Shown piece by piece: positions 9,223 to 17,759 of a stretch of DNA of 64,000 bases. Location: the NCBI RefSeq assembly GCF_000091545.1, contig NC_006461.1, positions 183,561 through 247,560 of the forward strand, read 5' to 3'. How positions within the stretch are numbered: position 1 is the first letter of the stretch; every line of letters starts with the position of its first letter. The translations under genes were made by a program, and so were the position numbers. The notes under the pieces are model-generated. The model saw nothing but the letters and a program-made list of their open reading frames with translations. It did not search any database and was not told where the DNA came from. The DNA is from Thermus thermophilus HB8 (GTDB taxonomy: Bacteria; Deinococcota; Deinococci; Deinococcales; Thermaceae).

Positions 9223-9251
9223 ATCATACCCCAAACGCCGCGTTTGGGCAA
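9223..9251 (-). promoter_or_regulatory. dctP promoter with a palindromic operator-like spacer
   Basis: On the minus strand: -35 TTGCCC (9251-9246), a 17-bp spacer, and -10 TATGAT (9228-9223), about 33 nt before the ATG with a GGGGAGGTGA ribosome binding site between. The spacer is almost filled by the perfect palindrome CAAACGC-C-GCGTTTG (9232-9246), well placed for a repressor or a MerR-type spacer-twisting activator. Confidence 0.75.
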
Positions 9252-9255
9252 GCCC

Positions 9256-9735
9256 CTAGCGGACGTAAAAGTAGGTCTCGGCCACGTCGTAGGCCCTCGC
9301 CCCCGAGGCCTCCACGTAGAGGCGGAGCCTCGCGTCCCAGTCGGTGTAGCGGCCCTCGAGGCGGACCCGGCTTGAGGGGGGGCTTTGGGTGTAGACCGCC
9401 CGCACCCGGTGGAGGCCCCGGGGCGGGGTGAGGGTGTAGCGGTAGGGCCCGGGAGGCAGGACGTGGGTGCCCCGAGAAAGGTGGAAGCGGTCCAGCTCGT
9501 AGGTGTAGCCGTCCGGGTCCTGCACCACCAGGCTCACCCAGCCCGGGCGGTCCAGGGTGAGGAAGAAGCGCACCTCCTCCCCCACGAAGTAGGTGGCCCC
9601 CCGCCCCCGGTCGGGCTCAAAGCGCAGGATCGCCCCGCCGAAGTCCACCCGGTAGGTCACGGAAAGGCCCTCCGGGTAAAGGGTCAGGGTGCAGGCGGAA
9701 AGGAAGGCCGCAAGGGCCAGAAGGAAAACCCGCAT
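9256..9735 (-). CDS. Lipoprotein with DUF4384-like domain
   Basis: 159 residues from the ATG at 9735, which follows GAGGTGGGCGG. The N-terminus MRVFLLALAAFLSAC is a lipoprotein signal with lipobox LSAC, so the mature protein starts at a lipidated cysteine and sits in the cell envelope. The rest is beta-rich: YFVGEEVRFFLTLDRPGWVSLVV and YELDRFHLSRGTHVLPPGPY (key parts: GEEVRF, RPGWV, LPPGPYRY) recall the DUF4384 pattern often found in surface-exposed accessory domains. Function unknown. It lies downstream of rnhB, 39 bp away on the same strand. Confidence 0.7.
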   Translation of the reverse strand: MRVFLLALAAFLSACTLTLYPEGLSVTYRVDFGGAILRFEPDRGRGATYFVGEEVRFFLTLDRPGWVSLVVQDPDGYTYELDRFHLSRGTHVLPPGPYRYTLTPPRGLHRVRAVYTQSPPSSRVRLEGRYTDWDARLRLYVEASGARAYDVAETYFYVR

Positions 9736-9774
9736 ACCGCCCACCTCTTCCCCTAAGTTTAGGCCCAAAAGGGC

Positions 9775-10386
9775 CTAAGGAGCTTCAGGAAACCTTAAGG
9801 GAGCCTGGGCCACGGGGGCGAAGCGCTTCCGGTGGACGGGGCTAGGCCCTAAGGCGAGGAGGGCCTCCTGGTGCTCCTGGGTGCCGTAGCCCTTGTGCCG
9901 GGCGAAGCCGTAGCCCGGGTAGAGGCGGTCCAGCTCGTCCATGATCCGGTCCCGGTGGACCTTGGCCAGGATGCTCGCCGCGGCCACCGTGGGGCTTTTC
10001 TCGTCCGCCTTGGGCGGGGAGAGGAGGGGAAGGGGGGTGGGAAGGGGGAGGTAGTCGGTGACGAGGGCCTCCGGGGCGAGGGGGAGGGAGAGGAGGGCCC
10101 TCTCCGCCGCGAGGAGGGTGGCCTTGAGGACCCCAAGCCGGTCCACCTCCGCCGCCTCCGCCACCCCCAGGGCAAAGGCCAGGGCCACCTCCTTGACCTT
10201 CTCCGCCAGGCGCTCCCTCGCCTTTGGGGAGAGGAGCTTGGAGTCCCGGAAGGGGTACTCCCCCGGGGGCAGGACCACCGCCCCCACCACGATGGGCCCC
10301 GCCCAGGCCCCCCTCCCCGCCTCGTCCAGACCGGCCACGAGGAGGCCTTTTCGCCAAAAGGGAGCTTCCAAGGGCCCTTCGGCCAT
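9775..10386 (-). CDS. rnhB: Ribonuclease HII
   Basis: 203 residues. It cuts RNA in RNA/DNA hybrids and single ribonucleotides in DNA. The catalytic acidic residues sit in VAGLDEAGRGAWAGP (Asp and Glu of DEAGRG, about 19-25), DSKLLSP and VTDYLPLP, and the C-terminal HKGYGTQEHQEAL block is the RNase HII fingerprint. The ATG at 10386 lies 8 nt after a TATAAG box on the minus strand, with no ribosome binding site, so it is probably leaderless. It is divergent from the esterase gene with only 24 bp between the two starts. Confidence 0.95.
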   Translation of the reverse strand: MAEGPLEAPFWRKGLLVAGLDEAGRGAWAGPIVVGAVVLPPGEYPFRDSKLLSPKARERLAEKVKEVALAFALGVAEAAEVDRLGVLKATLLAAERALLSLPLAPEALVTDYLPLPTPLPLLSPPKADEKSPTVAAASILAKVHRDRIMDELDRLYPGYGFARHKGYGTQEHQEALLALGPSPVHRKRFAPVAQAPLRFPEAP

Positions 10387-10394
10387 GGGGCCAT

Positions 10395-10402
10395 CTTATA
10401 CG
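10395..10402. promoter_or_regulatory. Overlapping back-to-back -10 boxes of rnhB and the esterase gene
   Basis: The 24-bp gap between the two divergent start codons contains TATAAG (minus, 10400-10395), 8 nt before the rnhB ATG, and TATACG (plus, 10397-10402), 8 nt before the esterase ATG. The boxes share four base pairs, so one AT-rich core seems to serve both directions. Both -35 regions would lie inside the opposite coding sequence and are weak. Confidence 0.6.
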
Positions 10403-10410
10403 CTTAGGGC

Positions 10411-11958
10411 ATGCTCCGGCGCCTCCTGCCCTTCCTCGCCCTCCTGGGAGGGGCCCTCGCCCAGGCCTTCTGGGTGGAGACCCCCTTGGGCCGGGCCCAA
10501 GGCCGCCTCGAGGGCGGGGCCATCGCCTTCTACGGCCTCCCCTACGCCGAGGCGGAGCGGTTCCGGGCCCCGAAGCCCCTAAAGGCCTGGCCCCCCGGCG
10601 TGGGCCAGGAAGCGGTGGCCTGCCCCCAGGCCCCGGGGATCACGGCCTGGTTCGGCGGCCCCATCCCCCTAGAGAGGGAGGACTGCCTGGTCCTCAACGT
10701 CTACCTCCCCGCCCAGATCCCGCCCCCGGGGGGCTTCCCCGTCATGGTCTACCTCCACGGCGGGGGCTTCACCTCGGGGGCAGGGGCCGAGCCCATCTAC
10801 CGGGGGCACCGGCTTTCGGAGGAGGGGGTCGTTGTGGTCGCCCCCAACTACCGCCTGGGGCCCTTGGGCTTCCTCGCCCTTCCTGCCCTCGCCGAGGAGG
10901 ACCCGAAAGCGGTGGGGAACTACGGGCTTTTGGACGTCCTCGAGGCCCTCCGCTTCGTGAGGGACTATATCCGCTACTTCGGGGGCGACCCCAAGAACGT
11001 CACCCTCTTCGGGGAGTCCGCCGGGGGGATGCTGGTCTGCACCCTCCTCGCCACCCCGGAGGCCCGCGGCCTCTTCCAAAAGGCCATCGTCCAATCGGGA
11101 GGGTGCGGGTACGTCCGGGCTTTGGAGGAAGACTACGCCCAGGGGGAGGCCTGGGCCAAGGCGAGGGGGTGCGACCCCAAGGACCTCGCCTGCCTCCGCG
11201 CCCTCCCCCTGGAGAGGCTCTTGCCCGAGGAGCCCACCCTCGAGGCCACGGGCCGCTTCCTCTCAAACCCCTCCCTCTTCCGGACAGGCCCCTTCAAGCC
11301 CCACCTCTCCCCCTTCCTCCTCCCCCAGGACCCCAGGGAGGCCCTAAGGGAGGGAAAGGCGGCGGGCACCCCCCTCATCGCCGGGGCGAACGCCGAGGAG
11401 GTGGCCTTCCCCAGCCTCCAAGCCCTCCTCGGACCCGGGGACTGGGAGGAGGCGGAAAGGAGGCTTTTGGAGTCTGGGCTTTCCCGGGAGAAGGCCCAGG
11501 CCCTCCTCGCCCACTACCGGAAGGGAGTCCCCGACCCCAAAAGGGCCTGGGGGGAGGTGCAGACCGACCTCACCCTCCTCTGCCCTTCCCTGAAGGCCGC
11601 CCGCCTTCAGGCCCCCCACGCCCCCACCTACGCCTACCTCTTCACCTTCCGGGCGCCGGGGTTTGAGGGCCTCGGGGCCTTCCACGGCCTGGAGCTCGCC
11701 CCCCTCTTCGGGAACCTCCTGGAGAGGCCCTTCCTACCTCTTTTCCTACGCCAAGAAGCCCAAGAGGAGGCAGAGTACCTGGGCAAGAAGATGCGCCGCT
11801 ACTGGACCTCTTTCGCCAAGGACGGCGAGCCCAAGGGGTGGCCCCGCTGGCCCCTCTACCGGGAGGGCCTCCTCCTGCGGCTGGACGTCCCCCTGGGGCT
11901 TCTGCCGGACCTTTACGAGGAACGGTGCGGCGCCCTCGAGGTCCTTGGGCTACTCTAA
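10411..11958 (+). CDS. Secreted type-B carboxylesterase
   Basis: 515 residues. It starts with a short signal peptide (MLRRLLPFLALLGGALAQA). The alpha/beta-hydrolase of the carboxylesterase/cholinesterase family shows the N-terminal GRAQGRLEGGAIAFYGLPYAEAERF type entry (key: GLPYAEAERF), EDCLVLNVYLP, the oxyanion hole HGGGFTSGAG, the nucleophile elbow GESAGG and the His-containing HGLELAPLFG. It should hydrolyse carboxylic esters in the periplasm or outside the cell; the natural substrate is unknown. The start is 8 nt downstream of a TATACG box shared with divergent rnhB. The molybdopterin oxidoreductase follows after 4 bp. Confidence 0.9.
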   Translation: MLRRLLPFLALLGGALAQAFWVETPLGRAQGRLEGGAIAFYGLPYAEAERFRAPKPLKAWPPGVGQEAVACPQAPGITAWFGGPIPLEREDCLVLNVYLPAQIPPPGGFPVMVYLHGGGFTSGAGAEPIYRGHRLSEEGVVVVAPNYRLGPLGFLALPALAEEDPKAVGNYGLLDVLEALRFVRDYIRYFGGDPKNVTLFGESAGGMLVCTLLATPEARGLFQKAIVQSGGCGYVRALEEDYAQGEAWAKARGCDPKDLACLRALPLERLLPEEPTLEATGRFLSNPSLFRTGPFKPHLSPFLLPQDPREALREGKAAGTPLIAGANAEEVAFPSLQALLGPGDWEEAERRLLESGLSREKAQALLAHYRKGVPDPKRAWGEVQTDLTLLCPSLKAARLQAPHAPTYAYLFTFRAPGFEGLGAFHGLELAPLFGNLLERPFLPLFLRQEAQEEAEYLGKKMRRYWTSFAKDGEPKGWPRWPLYREGLLLRLDVPLGLLPDLYEERCGALEVLGLL

Positions 11959-11962
11959 GGGC

Positions 11963-13975
11963 ATGAGGGCCCGCGCCACCTGTCCCCTGGACTGCCCCGA
12001 CGCCTGCAGCCTCCTCCTCACCCTGGAGGAAGGGCGCCTCCTCCGGGTGGAGGGGGACCCCCGCCACCCCATCACCCAAGGCTTCGCCTGCGCCAAGACC
12101 TATCGCTACCCGGAGAGGGTAAGGGAAAGGCTTCTTTACCCCTTGCGCCGGGTGGGGAGAAAGGGCGAGGGGAAGTTCGTGCGGGTCTCCTGGGAAGAGG
12201 CCCTGGACGAGATCGCCAAGCGCCTCATGGAGGTCCTGGACCGGGAGGGGGGCGAGGCCGTCCTCCCCTACCACTACGCCGGGACCACGGGCCTTGTGGA
12301 GAACCAGCACCCCCTGGCCTTCTTCCGGGCCATCGGGGCCTCGGAGCTCTTGGAGACCATCTGCGCCACGGCGGGGAGCGCCGCCTGGGAGATGACCTAC
12401 GGCCCCCGCCTCGGCCCCGATCCCGAGGACATCCCCGAAAACGCCCGCTATATCCTCCTCTGGGGGATCAATAGCCTCTCCACGAATAGCCACCTCACCC
12501 CCTTCCTCAAGGAGGCAAGGAGGCGGGGGGCCAAGGTGGTCCACATAGACCCCTACGAAAACCTCACCTCCCGCTTCGCCGACCTCCACCTCAAGCTCCG
12601 CCCCGGCACCGACGCCGCCCTGGCCTACGCCTTGGCCCACGTCCTCTTCCGGGAGGGCCTTTTGGACTGGGAGTACCTGGGGAAGGCGGCGGTGGGCCTG
12701 GAGGAGTTCCAGAAGGAAGCGGAAAAGTGGACCCCAAAGCGGGCGAGCGCCCTCACCGGCGTGCCCGAAGAGGCCATCCTCCGCCTCGCCCGGGAGATGG
12801 GGGAGGCGAAGCGGGTCTTCCTGCGGGTGGGCTACGGCATGACCCGCCACCCGGGAGGGGGAAACGCCCTCCGCGCCGTGGTCCTCCTCCCCGCCCTCCT
12901 CGGGGCCTGGCGCTACCCGGGGTGCGGGGCCATGCTCTCCACGAGCGGGGCCTTTCCCTTAAACAAGCGCTTCCTCGGGGGGCGGCACCTCCTGGAGGGG
13001 GGACATCCCCACCAAGGCTACTTCCGGCCGAACCCCAAGGCGCGGGCCGTCAACATGAACCAGCTCGGCACCGCCCTCACGGAGCTAGACCCTCCCATCC
13101 GGGTCCTCTTCGTCTTCAACACGAACCCCCTGGTGGTGGCCCCCAATACGGGGAAGGTGAAGGCGGGGCTTGCACGGGAGGACCTCTTCACCGTGGTCCT
13201 GGAGCAGGTGATGACGGAGACCGCCCGCTTCGCCGACTACCTCCTCCCCGCCACCCTCTTCTACGAGCACCCCGACCTCTACACGAGCTACGGGCATTAC
13301 TACCTCTCCTGGAACGAGCCCTTAAGCCCTCCCGCGGGGGAGGCCCGGCCCAACACCTGGGTCTTCCGGGAGCTGGCGAAGCGGCTCGGCCTGAAGGAGC
13401 CCACCCTCTACTGGACGGCCGAGGAGGTGGCGGAAAGCCTCCTCGCCTCGGACCACCCTTACCTAGAGGGGATCACCCTGGAAAGGCTCAAGCGGGAAGG
13501 CTTCGTGAAGCTCAACCTTCCCAGGCCCTTCCTCCCCTTCGCCGAAGGGCAGGTGCGCTTCAGCCCCCCGCCCGAGGTGATCCCCACCGAGCCCCTTCCC
13601 GAATACCCCCTGATCCTCCTCACCCCCCCGGCCCACCGCTTCCTCAACACCACCTACGGGGACGTGAAGGCCCTGGTGGAGGCGGAAGGCGGGGAGCCTA
13701 GGCTCCTCATCCACCCCGAGGACGCCGAGGCGCGAGGGATTCGGGACGGGATGCTCGTCCACATCCGTTCCCCTTGGGGGAGGATCACGAGGAAGGCCCA
13801 CGTCACCGAGGCCCCCATCCCGGGGACGGTGGTCCTCGAGGGCACCTGGTGGGAGAAGTGGGCCCCAGACGGCAAGGGCGTGAACCACCTCACCTCGGAA
13901 AGGCTCACCGACCTGGGCGGGGGAAGCACCTTCCACTCCACCCCCGTGGAGGTGGAGCCCTTGCGCCTCGCCTAG
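11963..13975 (+). CDS. Molybdopterin-dependent oxidoreductase (DMSO reductase superfamily)
   Basis: 670 residues from the ATG at 11963; the longer open frame overlaps the esterase out of frame and was rejected. The N-terminus has an Fe-S binding pattern C-x3-C-x3-C (CPLDCPDAC) with a fourth cysteine in GFACAKTYRYPERV, the usual entry of the DMSO reductase family. Then follow WEEALDEIAKRL, the molybdopterin regions ARYILLWGINS and KVVHIDP, and a C-terminal cofactor-binding domain with LLTPPAHRFLNTTYG and HPEDAEARGIRDGMLV. No Tat signal is seen, so it is probably cytoplasmic. Substrate unknown; no partner subunit is adjacent. It overlaps the convergent comM by 4 bp. Confidence 0.88.
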   Translation: MRARATCPLDCPDACSLLLTLEEGRLLRVEGDPRHPITQGFACAKTYRYPERVRERLLYPLRRVGRKGEGKFVRVSWEEALDEIAKRLMEVLDREGGEAVLPYHYAGTTGLVENQHPLAFFRAIGASELLETICATAGSAAWEMTYGPRLGPDPEDIPENARYILLWGINSLSTNSHLTPFLKEARRRGAKVVHIDPYENLTSRFADLHLKLRPGTDAALAYALAHVLFREGLLDWEYLGKAAVGLEEFQKEAEKWTPKRASALTGVPEEAILRLAREMGEAKRVFLRVGYGMTRHPGGGNALRAVVLLPALLGAWRYPGCGAMLSTSGAFPLNKRFLGGRHLLEGGHPHQGYFRPNPKARAVNMNQLGTALTELDPPIRVLFVFNTNPLVVAPNTGKVKAGLAREDLFTVVLEQVMTETARFADYLLPATLFYEHPDLYTSYGHYYLSWNEPLSPPAGEARPNTWVFRELAKRLGLKEPTLYWTAEEVAESLLASDHPYLEGITLERLKREGFVKLNLPRPFLPFAEGQVRFSPPPEVIPTEPLPEYPLILLTPPAHRFLNTTYGDVKALVEAEGGEPRLLIHPEDAEARGIRDGMLVHIRSPWGRITRKAHVTEAPIPGTVVLEGTWWEKWAPDGKGVNHLTSERLTDLGGGSTFHSTPVEVEPLRLA

Positions 13976-15456
13976 AGGGCCCTGCGGTAGGCCAGGGCCT
14001 CGGCCACGTGGGCCTCCCCCACCCTCTCCTCGCCCAGGAGGTCGGCGACGGTGCGGGCCACCCGGAGGACGCGGTCGTAGCTCCGGGCCGAAAGGAGCAT
14101 CCGCTTGGCCGCCTCCTGGAGGAGGGCCTGGGCCGGTGGGGTGAGGCGGGCGTGCTCCCTCAGGGCCCGCCCCGAGAGGAGGCCGTTGGGCCTCCCTTGG
14201 CGGGCGAGCATCCGCTCCCGGGCCCTTAGGACCCGCTCCCGCACCGCCTCCGTGCCCTCCCCCTCGGGGGCGCGGGCGAGCTCCTCGGGGGTGAGGCGGG
14301 GCACCTCCACCACCAGGTCAAACCGGTCCAGGAGGGGCCCGGAGATCCTGGCCGCGTAGCGCCTCTGGGCGGCGGGGGTGCAGGTGCAAGGCCTTTCCGG
14401 GTCCCCGTGCCAGCCGCAGGGGCAGGGGTTCATGGCCGCCACCAGGAGGAAGCGGGCGGGAAAGGTGAGGCTTGCCCGGGCCCGGGCCACGGTCACCACC
14501 CCGTCCTCCAGGGGCTGGCGCAGGGCCTCGAGGGCCTCCCGGGAAAACTCCGGGAACTCGTCCAGAAAGAGCACCCCCCGGTGGGCCAAGGAGACCTCCC
14601 CGGGCTTGGGAATGGCCCCACCCCCGATGAGCCCAGCGTAGCTCACCGTGTGGTGCGGGGCGCGGAAAGGCGGGGCCTTCACAAGCCCCCGCACCGGCTT
14701 CCCCGCGGCGGAGTGGATCCGGGTCACCTCCAAGGCCTCCTCCCGGGAGAGGGGCGGGAGGAGGAAGGGAAGCCGCCGCGCCAGCATGGTCTTCCCCGAG
14801 CCCGGGCTTCCCACCATGAGGAGGTGGTGGAAGCCCGCGGCGGCGATCTCCAGGGCGCGTTTGGCCTTGGCCTGGCCCTTGACGTCCCTGAGGTCCAGCG
14901 CCTCCACCGCTTCCGGGGCCTCCTCGGGCCGGGCCTCGGCCAAGGCCTCCTCGCCCTTGAGGAAGGCCACGGCTTCCTGGAGGCTTCTCGCCCCGTAGAC
15001 CTCCACCCCCTCCACCAAGGCCGCCTCCTTGGCGCTCTCCAGGGGCAGGAGGAGCTTCTTCCCCTCGGCCAGGGCCCCCAGGGCCAGGTTCACCGCCCCG
15101 GGGACGGGCCTCAGGCTCCCGTCCAAGCCAAGCTCCCCCGCGAGGGCGAAGGGGGAGAGGGCCTCGAGGGGCACCACCCCCTGGGCCGCGAGGAGGCCCA
15201 GGGCGATGGGAAGGTCAAACTGGCTCCCCTCCTTCCGAAGCTCCGCCGGGGCCAGGTTCACCACCACCCGGGCCTGGGGGTAGGGGAAGCCCGCGTTCTT
15301 GAGGGCCGCCCGCACCCTCTCCCGGCTTTCCTCCACCGCCTTGTCGGGCAAGCCCACCAGGGCGTAGCTGGGAAGCCCCGGGCTAACGTCCACCTCCACG
15401 GTGACGGGAACCGCGTCCAGGCCGAAGAGGGCGTAGCTTCGCACCTGGGCCAGCAT
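13972..15456 (-). CDS. comM: ComM/YifB-type Mg-chelatase-like AAA+ ATPase
   Basis: 494 residues. Layout: an N-terminal Lon-protease-like domain (about 1-165, with GELGLDGSLRPVPGAVN), an AAA+ Mg-chelatase-like domain with Walker A GSPGSGKT, Walker B GVLFLDEFPEF and sensor MNPCPCG, a cysteine-rich zinc-like cluster (CPCGW...CTCTPAAQ), and a C-terminal domain. ComM relatives are helicases for branch migration during transformation; Thermus is highly competent, so this role fits, but it is inferred. A TAAACT box (15468-15463) ends 6 nt before the ATG, so the transcript is probably leaderless. Confidence 0.92.
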   Translation of the reverse strand: MLAQVRSYALFGLDAVPVTVEVDVSPGLPSYALVGLPDKAVEESRERVRAALKNAGFPYPQARVVVNLAPAELRKEGSQFDLPIALGLLAAQGVVPLEALSPFALAGELGLDGSLRPVPGAVNLALGALAEGKKLLLPLESAKEAALVEGVEVYGARSLQEAVAFLKGEEALAEARPEEAPEAVEALDLRDVKGQAKAKRALEIAAAGFHHLLMVGSPGSGKTMLARRLPFLLPPLSREEALEVTRIHSAAGKPVRGLVKAPPFRAPHHTVSYAGLIGGGAIPKPGEVSLAHRGVLFLDEFPEFSREALEALRQPLEDGVVTVARARASLTFPARFLLVAAMNPCPCGWHGDPERPCTCTPAAQRRYAARISGPLLDRFDLVVEVPRLTPEELARAPEGEGTEAVRERVLRARERMLARQGRPNGLLSGRALREHARLTPPAQALLQEAAKRMLLSARSYDRVLRVARTVADLLGEERVGEAHVAEALAYRRAL

Positions 15457-15542
15457 GGAGAGAGTTTATCACAGCGCTGTTAGTTCCACCCAAGGTGGGC
15501 GTTTCGTGAGCAGAGGCGAAAACTGCCTTATCATGGGGCCAG

Positions 15543-16637
15543 ATGGCGCGCGAGCTCCATGTGGCGTATAACAAAATGCGCCGCGCCCTGGAGGAGCGCT
15601 TGGGCCTCCTCCGCCGCCTCGGGGGAATGGACCTCCGCTTGATCCAAGTGGCCAACGAGGAGTGGCTCTACATGCTCCAGGAGGACACCCGCAACTCCCT
15701 GGCCATAGAGGGCTACTTCACCACGGAGCGGGAGCTACGGGAGGTGCTTAGGGGACGCAAGGGGGCGGCGGAGGTCCTCAACTACTTTCGCACGGCCCAG
15801 TTTGTCTACGAGCAAGCTTTGCAGGACCTCCAAGAGGAGGCTTGGCATCTGGACGTGGCCTTCGTGAACAACATCCACGGCCAGCTTTTCCGCGAAACCC
15901 CCCAAGAGGCGGAGCGGGGCAGGCCCGCCGATGGGGTGGAGCGCCGAATCCAAGGGGCCAAGGTGAGGCCCCCTCTGGAAGCCGGGGATTACCTCAGGGC
16001 CTTTGTCCGAGCGGTTCCCCTCCTCCTGAAAAGGGGCGAGGTTCTGGAAGCCCTGGCCAAGGTCCACACCCTCTTTGAGGCCATCCACCCCTACCGGGGC
16101 GGCAACGGCCGTGTGGGGAGGGTTCTCCTCAACTACGTGGCCATTCGCTCCGGCCTTCCGCCTCTCGTGGTGAAGAGCCTCGAGGACCAAGACCGCAAGC
16201 GTTACTACGAGGCCTTAGAGCAGGCGGACCGGGGGTTGCACCATGGCTTTCCCCCACCCGAGCCCAACGCCCTGGTGGGGACCCTGGACCAGGGGGAGTG
16301 GCGGCCCTTGGCCCTCCTTTTGGGCGAAGCCCTCTTGGCCCGTCTGGACAAGGTCATCGCCTTGGCCCTCGTGCGTTTTGCCGACCTTCTTCCCCTGGAT
16401 CAGGTGGCGCGGTCCCTCGGTGTGGATCGGCAGATCCTCTACGTCTGGCAGCAAAGGGGGAGGCTTGTGGTTTACCGCCCTGGCGGTAAGCGAAACCTCC
16501 TTTCTCACCCCTGGCTTTTCCTGGGGACCCGGGAGCGGCCTCCCCTCCTCCCCCCCGAGCTGCCACCCCCCCGGCCCGAGTGGCCCGAGAGGGTGAAAGA
16601 CCTCCAGCGGCTTCTCTTTCACCCGGAGGATTTGTGA
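15543..16637 (+). CDS. Fic/DOC-family protein (putative AMP transferase) with N-terminal inhibitory motif
   Basis: 364 residues. The Fic catalytic loop is intact as HPYRGGNGR (His182 to Arg190), needed for transfer of AMP or another nucleotide part onto protein hydroxyls. An inhibitory helix motif of the (S/T)xxxE(G/N) type, S52-LAI-E56-G57, lies in the N-terminal region, so this is a class II (self-inhibited) Fic. The C-terminal part (about 275-330) has a helix-turn-helix-like stretch with LDQVARSLGVDRQILYVWQQRG, of which DQVARSLGVDR is the core. The target is unknown. The ATG follows TATCAT (15529-15534) by 8 nt. Codon use includes more T-ending codons than its neighbours, which may point to transfer. 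Confidence 0.9.
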   Translation: MARELHVAYNKMRRALEERLGLLRRLGGMDLRLIQVANEEWLYMLQEDTRNSLAIEGYFTTERELREVLRGRKGAAEVLNYFRTAQFVYEQALQDLQEEAWHLDVAFVNNIHGQLFRETPQEAERGRPADGVERRIQGAKVRPPLEAGDYLRAFVRAVPLLLKRGEVLEALAKVHTLFEAIHPYRGGNGRVGRVLLNYVAIRSGLPPLVVKSLEDQDRKRYYEALEQADRGLHHGFPPPEPNALVGTLDQGEWRPLALLLGEALLARLDKVIALALVRFADLLPLDQVARSLGVDRQILYVWQQRGRLVVYRPGGKRNLLSHPWLFLGTRERPPLLPPELPPPRPEWPERVKDLQRLLFHPEDL

Positions 16638-17758
16638 AGTAGGGGCAGGTAAAGGCCGAGAGCCAGGAGGAGGAGGGCGAGAAGCCCGCCGAAGGCCAGG
16701 GCGTACCCCAAGGCCTCCACCGCCACGCCGACGCCCCACTGCAGGAGGAAGGTGCCCCCGATGCCGAAGAGGTTCACCAAGGTGGTGCCCCGGCCCACCA
16801 GGTGGGAGGGGACCAGCTCCCGGGCCTGGGTGAGGGTGAGGATGTTGAAGGCCCCGAAGAAGCCGAGGAGGGCGTAGGCGGGGACGAGGGCCTTAAGGAG
16901 GAGGAGAAGGAGGCCCAAGGCGAAGAGGAGGGCCGAGGCGAGGAGGACTCGGGCCGTCCCCAAGCGGTCCGCCAGGTAGCCGGAAACGAGAAAGCCCAAA
17001 ACCGCTCCCCCCGAGTAGAGGAAGAGGAGGTTCCCCACCTCCAAGGCGGTGAGGCCCAGGTGGTAGGCGTAGTCCCCGGCCCAAAGGGTCTGTAAGGCGA
17101 GGAAGCTCCCGGCGAAGGCGAAGGCCAAAAAGGCCACCCGGAGGAGCCTCCCGTTGCGGAAGACCTCCCCGAGCCCGTCCCCCCGCTGCCCCCCCGGCCA
17201 GGCCACCCCCGGGGGGGTGTTCCGCACCCCCAGGTAGAGGGCGAGGGCCACCAGGGCCACCACGAAAGCCCCCAGGAGGAACACCCCCCGCCAACCCAGG
17301 GCCTCCTTGAGGAGGGCGAGGGGCGTGGCCGCCATAAGCCCCCCCGTGGCCCCCAGGCCCACGAGGAGGGTGGAGACCGTGGCGTAGTTCCTGGGGAACC
17401 AGAGGCTGAAGGCCCTCATGGAGCCCATGAGGGCCGCGGCCATCCCCACCCCGATCAGGGCCCGGCCCAGGGCCAAAACGGCGAAGCTTTGCGCCAGGCC
17501 GAAGACCACGCTCCCCAGGGCGGCCACGAGGAGGAGGGCCGGGGTGACGGCCCGGGGCCCCACCCGGTCCAAAAGCCCCCCCAGGGGGAGCTGGGCCGCG
17601 GCGAAGGCCAGGTAGAAGAGGCTCGTCATGAAGCCGAGCTCCGCCGGCCCCAGGCCCAGCTCCTGGGAGAGGTCCTTGGCGAGCACCGCGTTCGCCGAGC
17701 GGTAGAAATAGGAGAGGAAATACCCTAAGGCGAAGAGAAAGAAAACCCGCGCCGCCAT
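16619..17758 (-). CDS. Major facilitator superfamily transporter
   Basis: 379 residues from the ATG at 17758, preceded by a good GGAGGTGAT ribosome binding site. About 12 membrane helices. The N-terminus FLFALGYFLSYFYRSANAVL and the loop GGLLDRVGPR between helices 2 and 3 match the MFS signature (key: FYRSANAVLAKDL, LLDRVG). The resemblance is to the sugar-phosphate/nitrate-type MFS clade, but the substrate is not readable. It lies directly after two EamA genes on the same strand, with its start 1 bp beyond the end of the preceding gene, so they form an operon of three transporters. The stop overlaps the 3' end of the fic gene by 19 bp. Confidence 0.85.
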   Translation of the reverse strand: MAARVFFLFALGYFLSYFYRSANAVLAKDLSQELGLGPAELGFMTSLFYLAFAAAQLPLGGLLDRVGPRAVTPALLLVAALGSVVFGLAQSFAVLALGRALIGVGMAAALMGSMRAFSLWFPRNYATVSTLLVGLGATGGLMAATPLALLKEALGWRGVFLLGAFVVALVALALYLGVRNTPPGVAWPGGQRGDGLGEVFRNGRLLRVAFLAFAFAGSFLALQTLWAGDYAYHLGLTALEVGNLLFLYSGGAVLGFLVSGYLADRLGTARVLLASALLFALGLLLLLLKALVPAYALLGFFGAFNILTLTQARELVPSHLVGRGTTLVNLFGIGGTFLLQWGVGVAVEALGYALAFGGLLALLLLALGLYLPLLHKSSG

Positions 17759-17759
17759 A

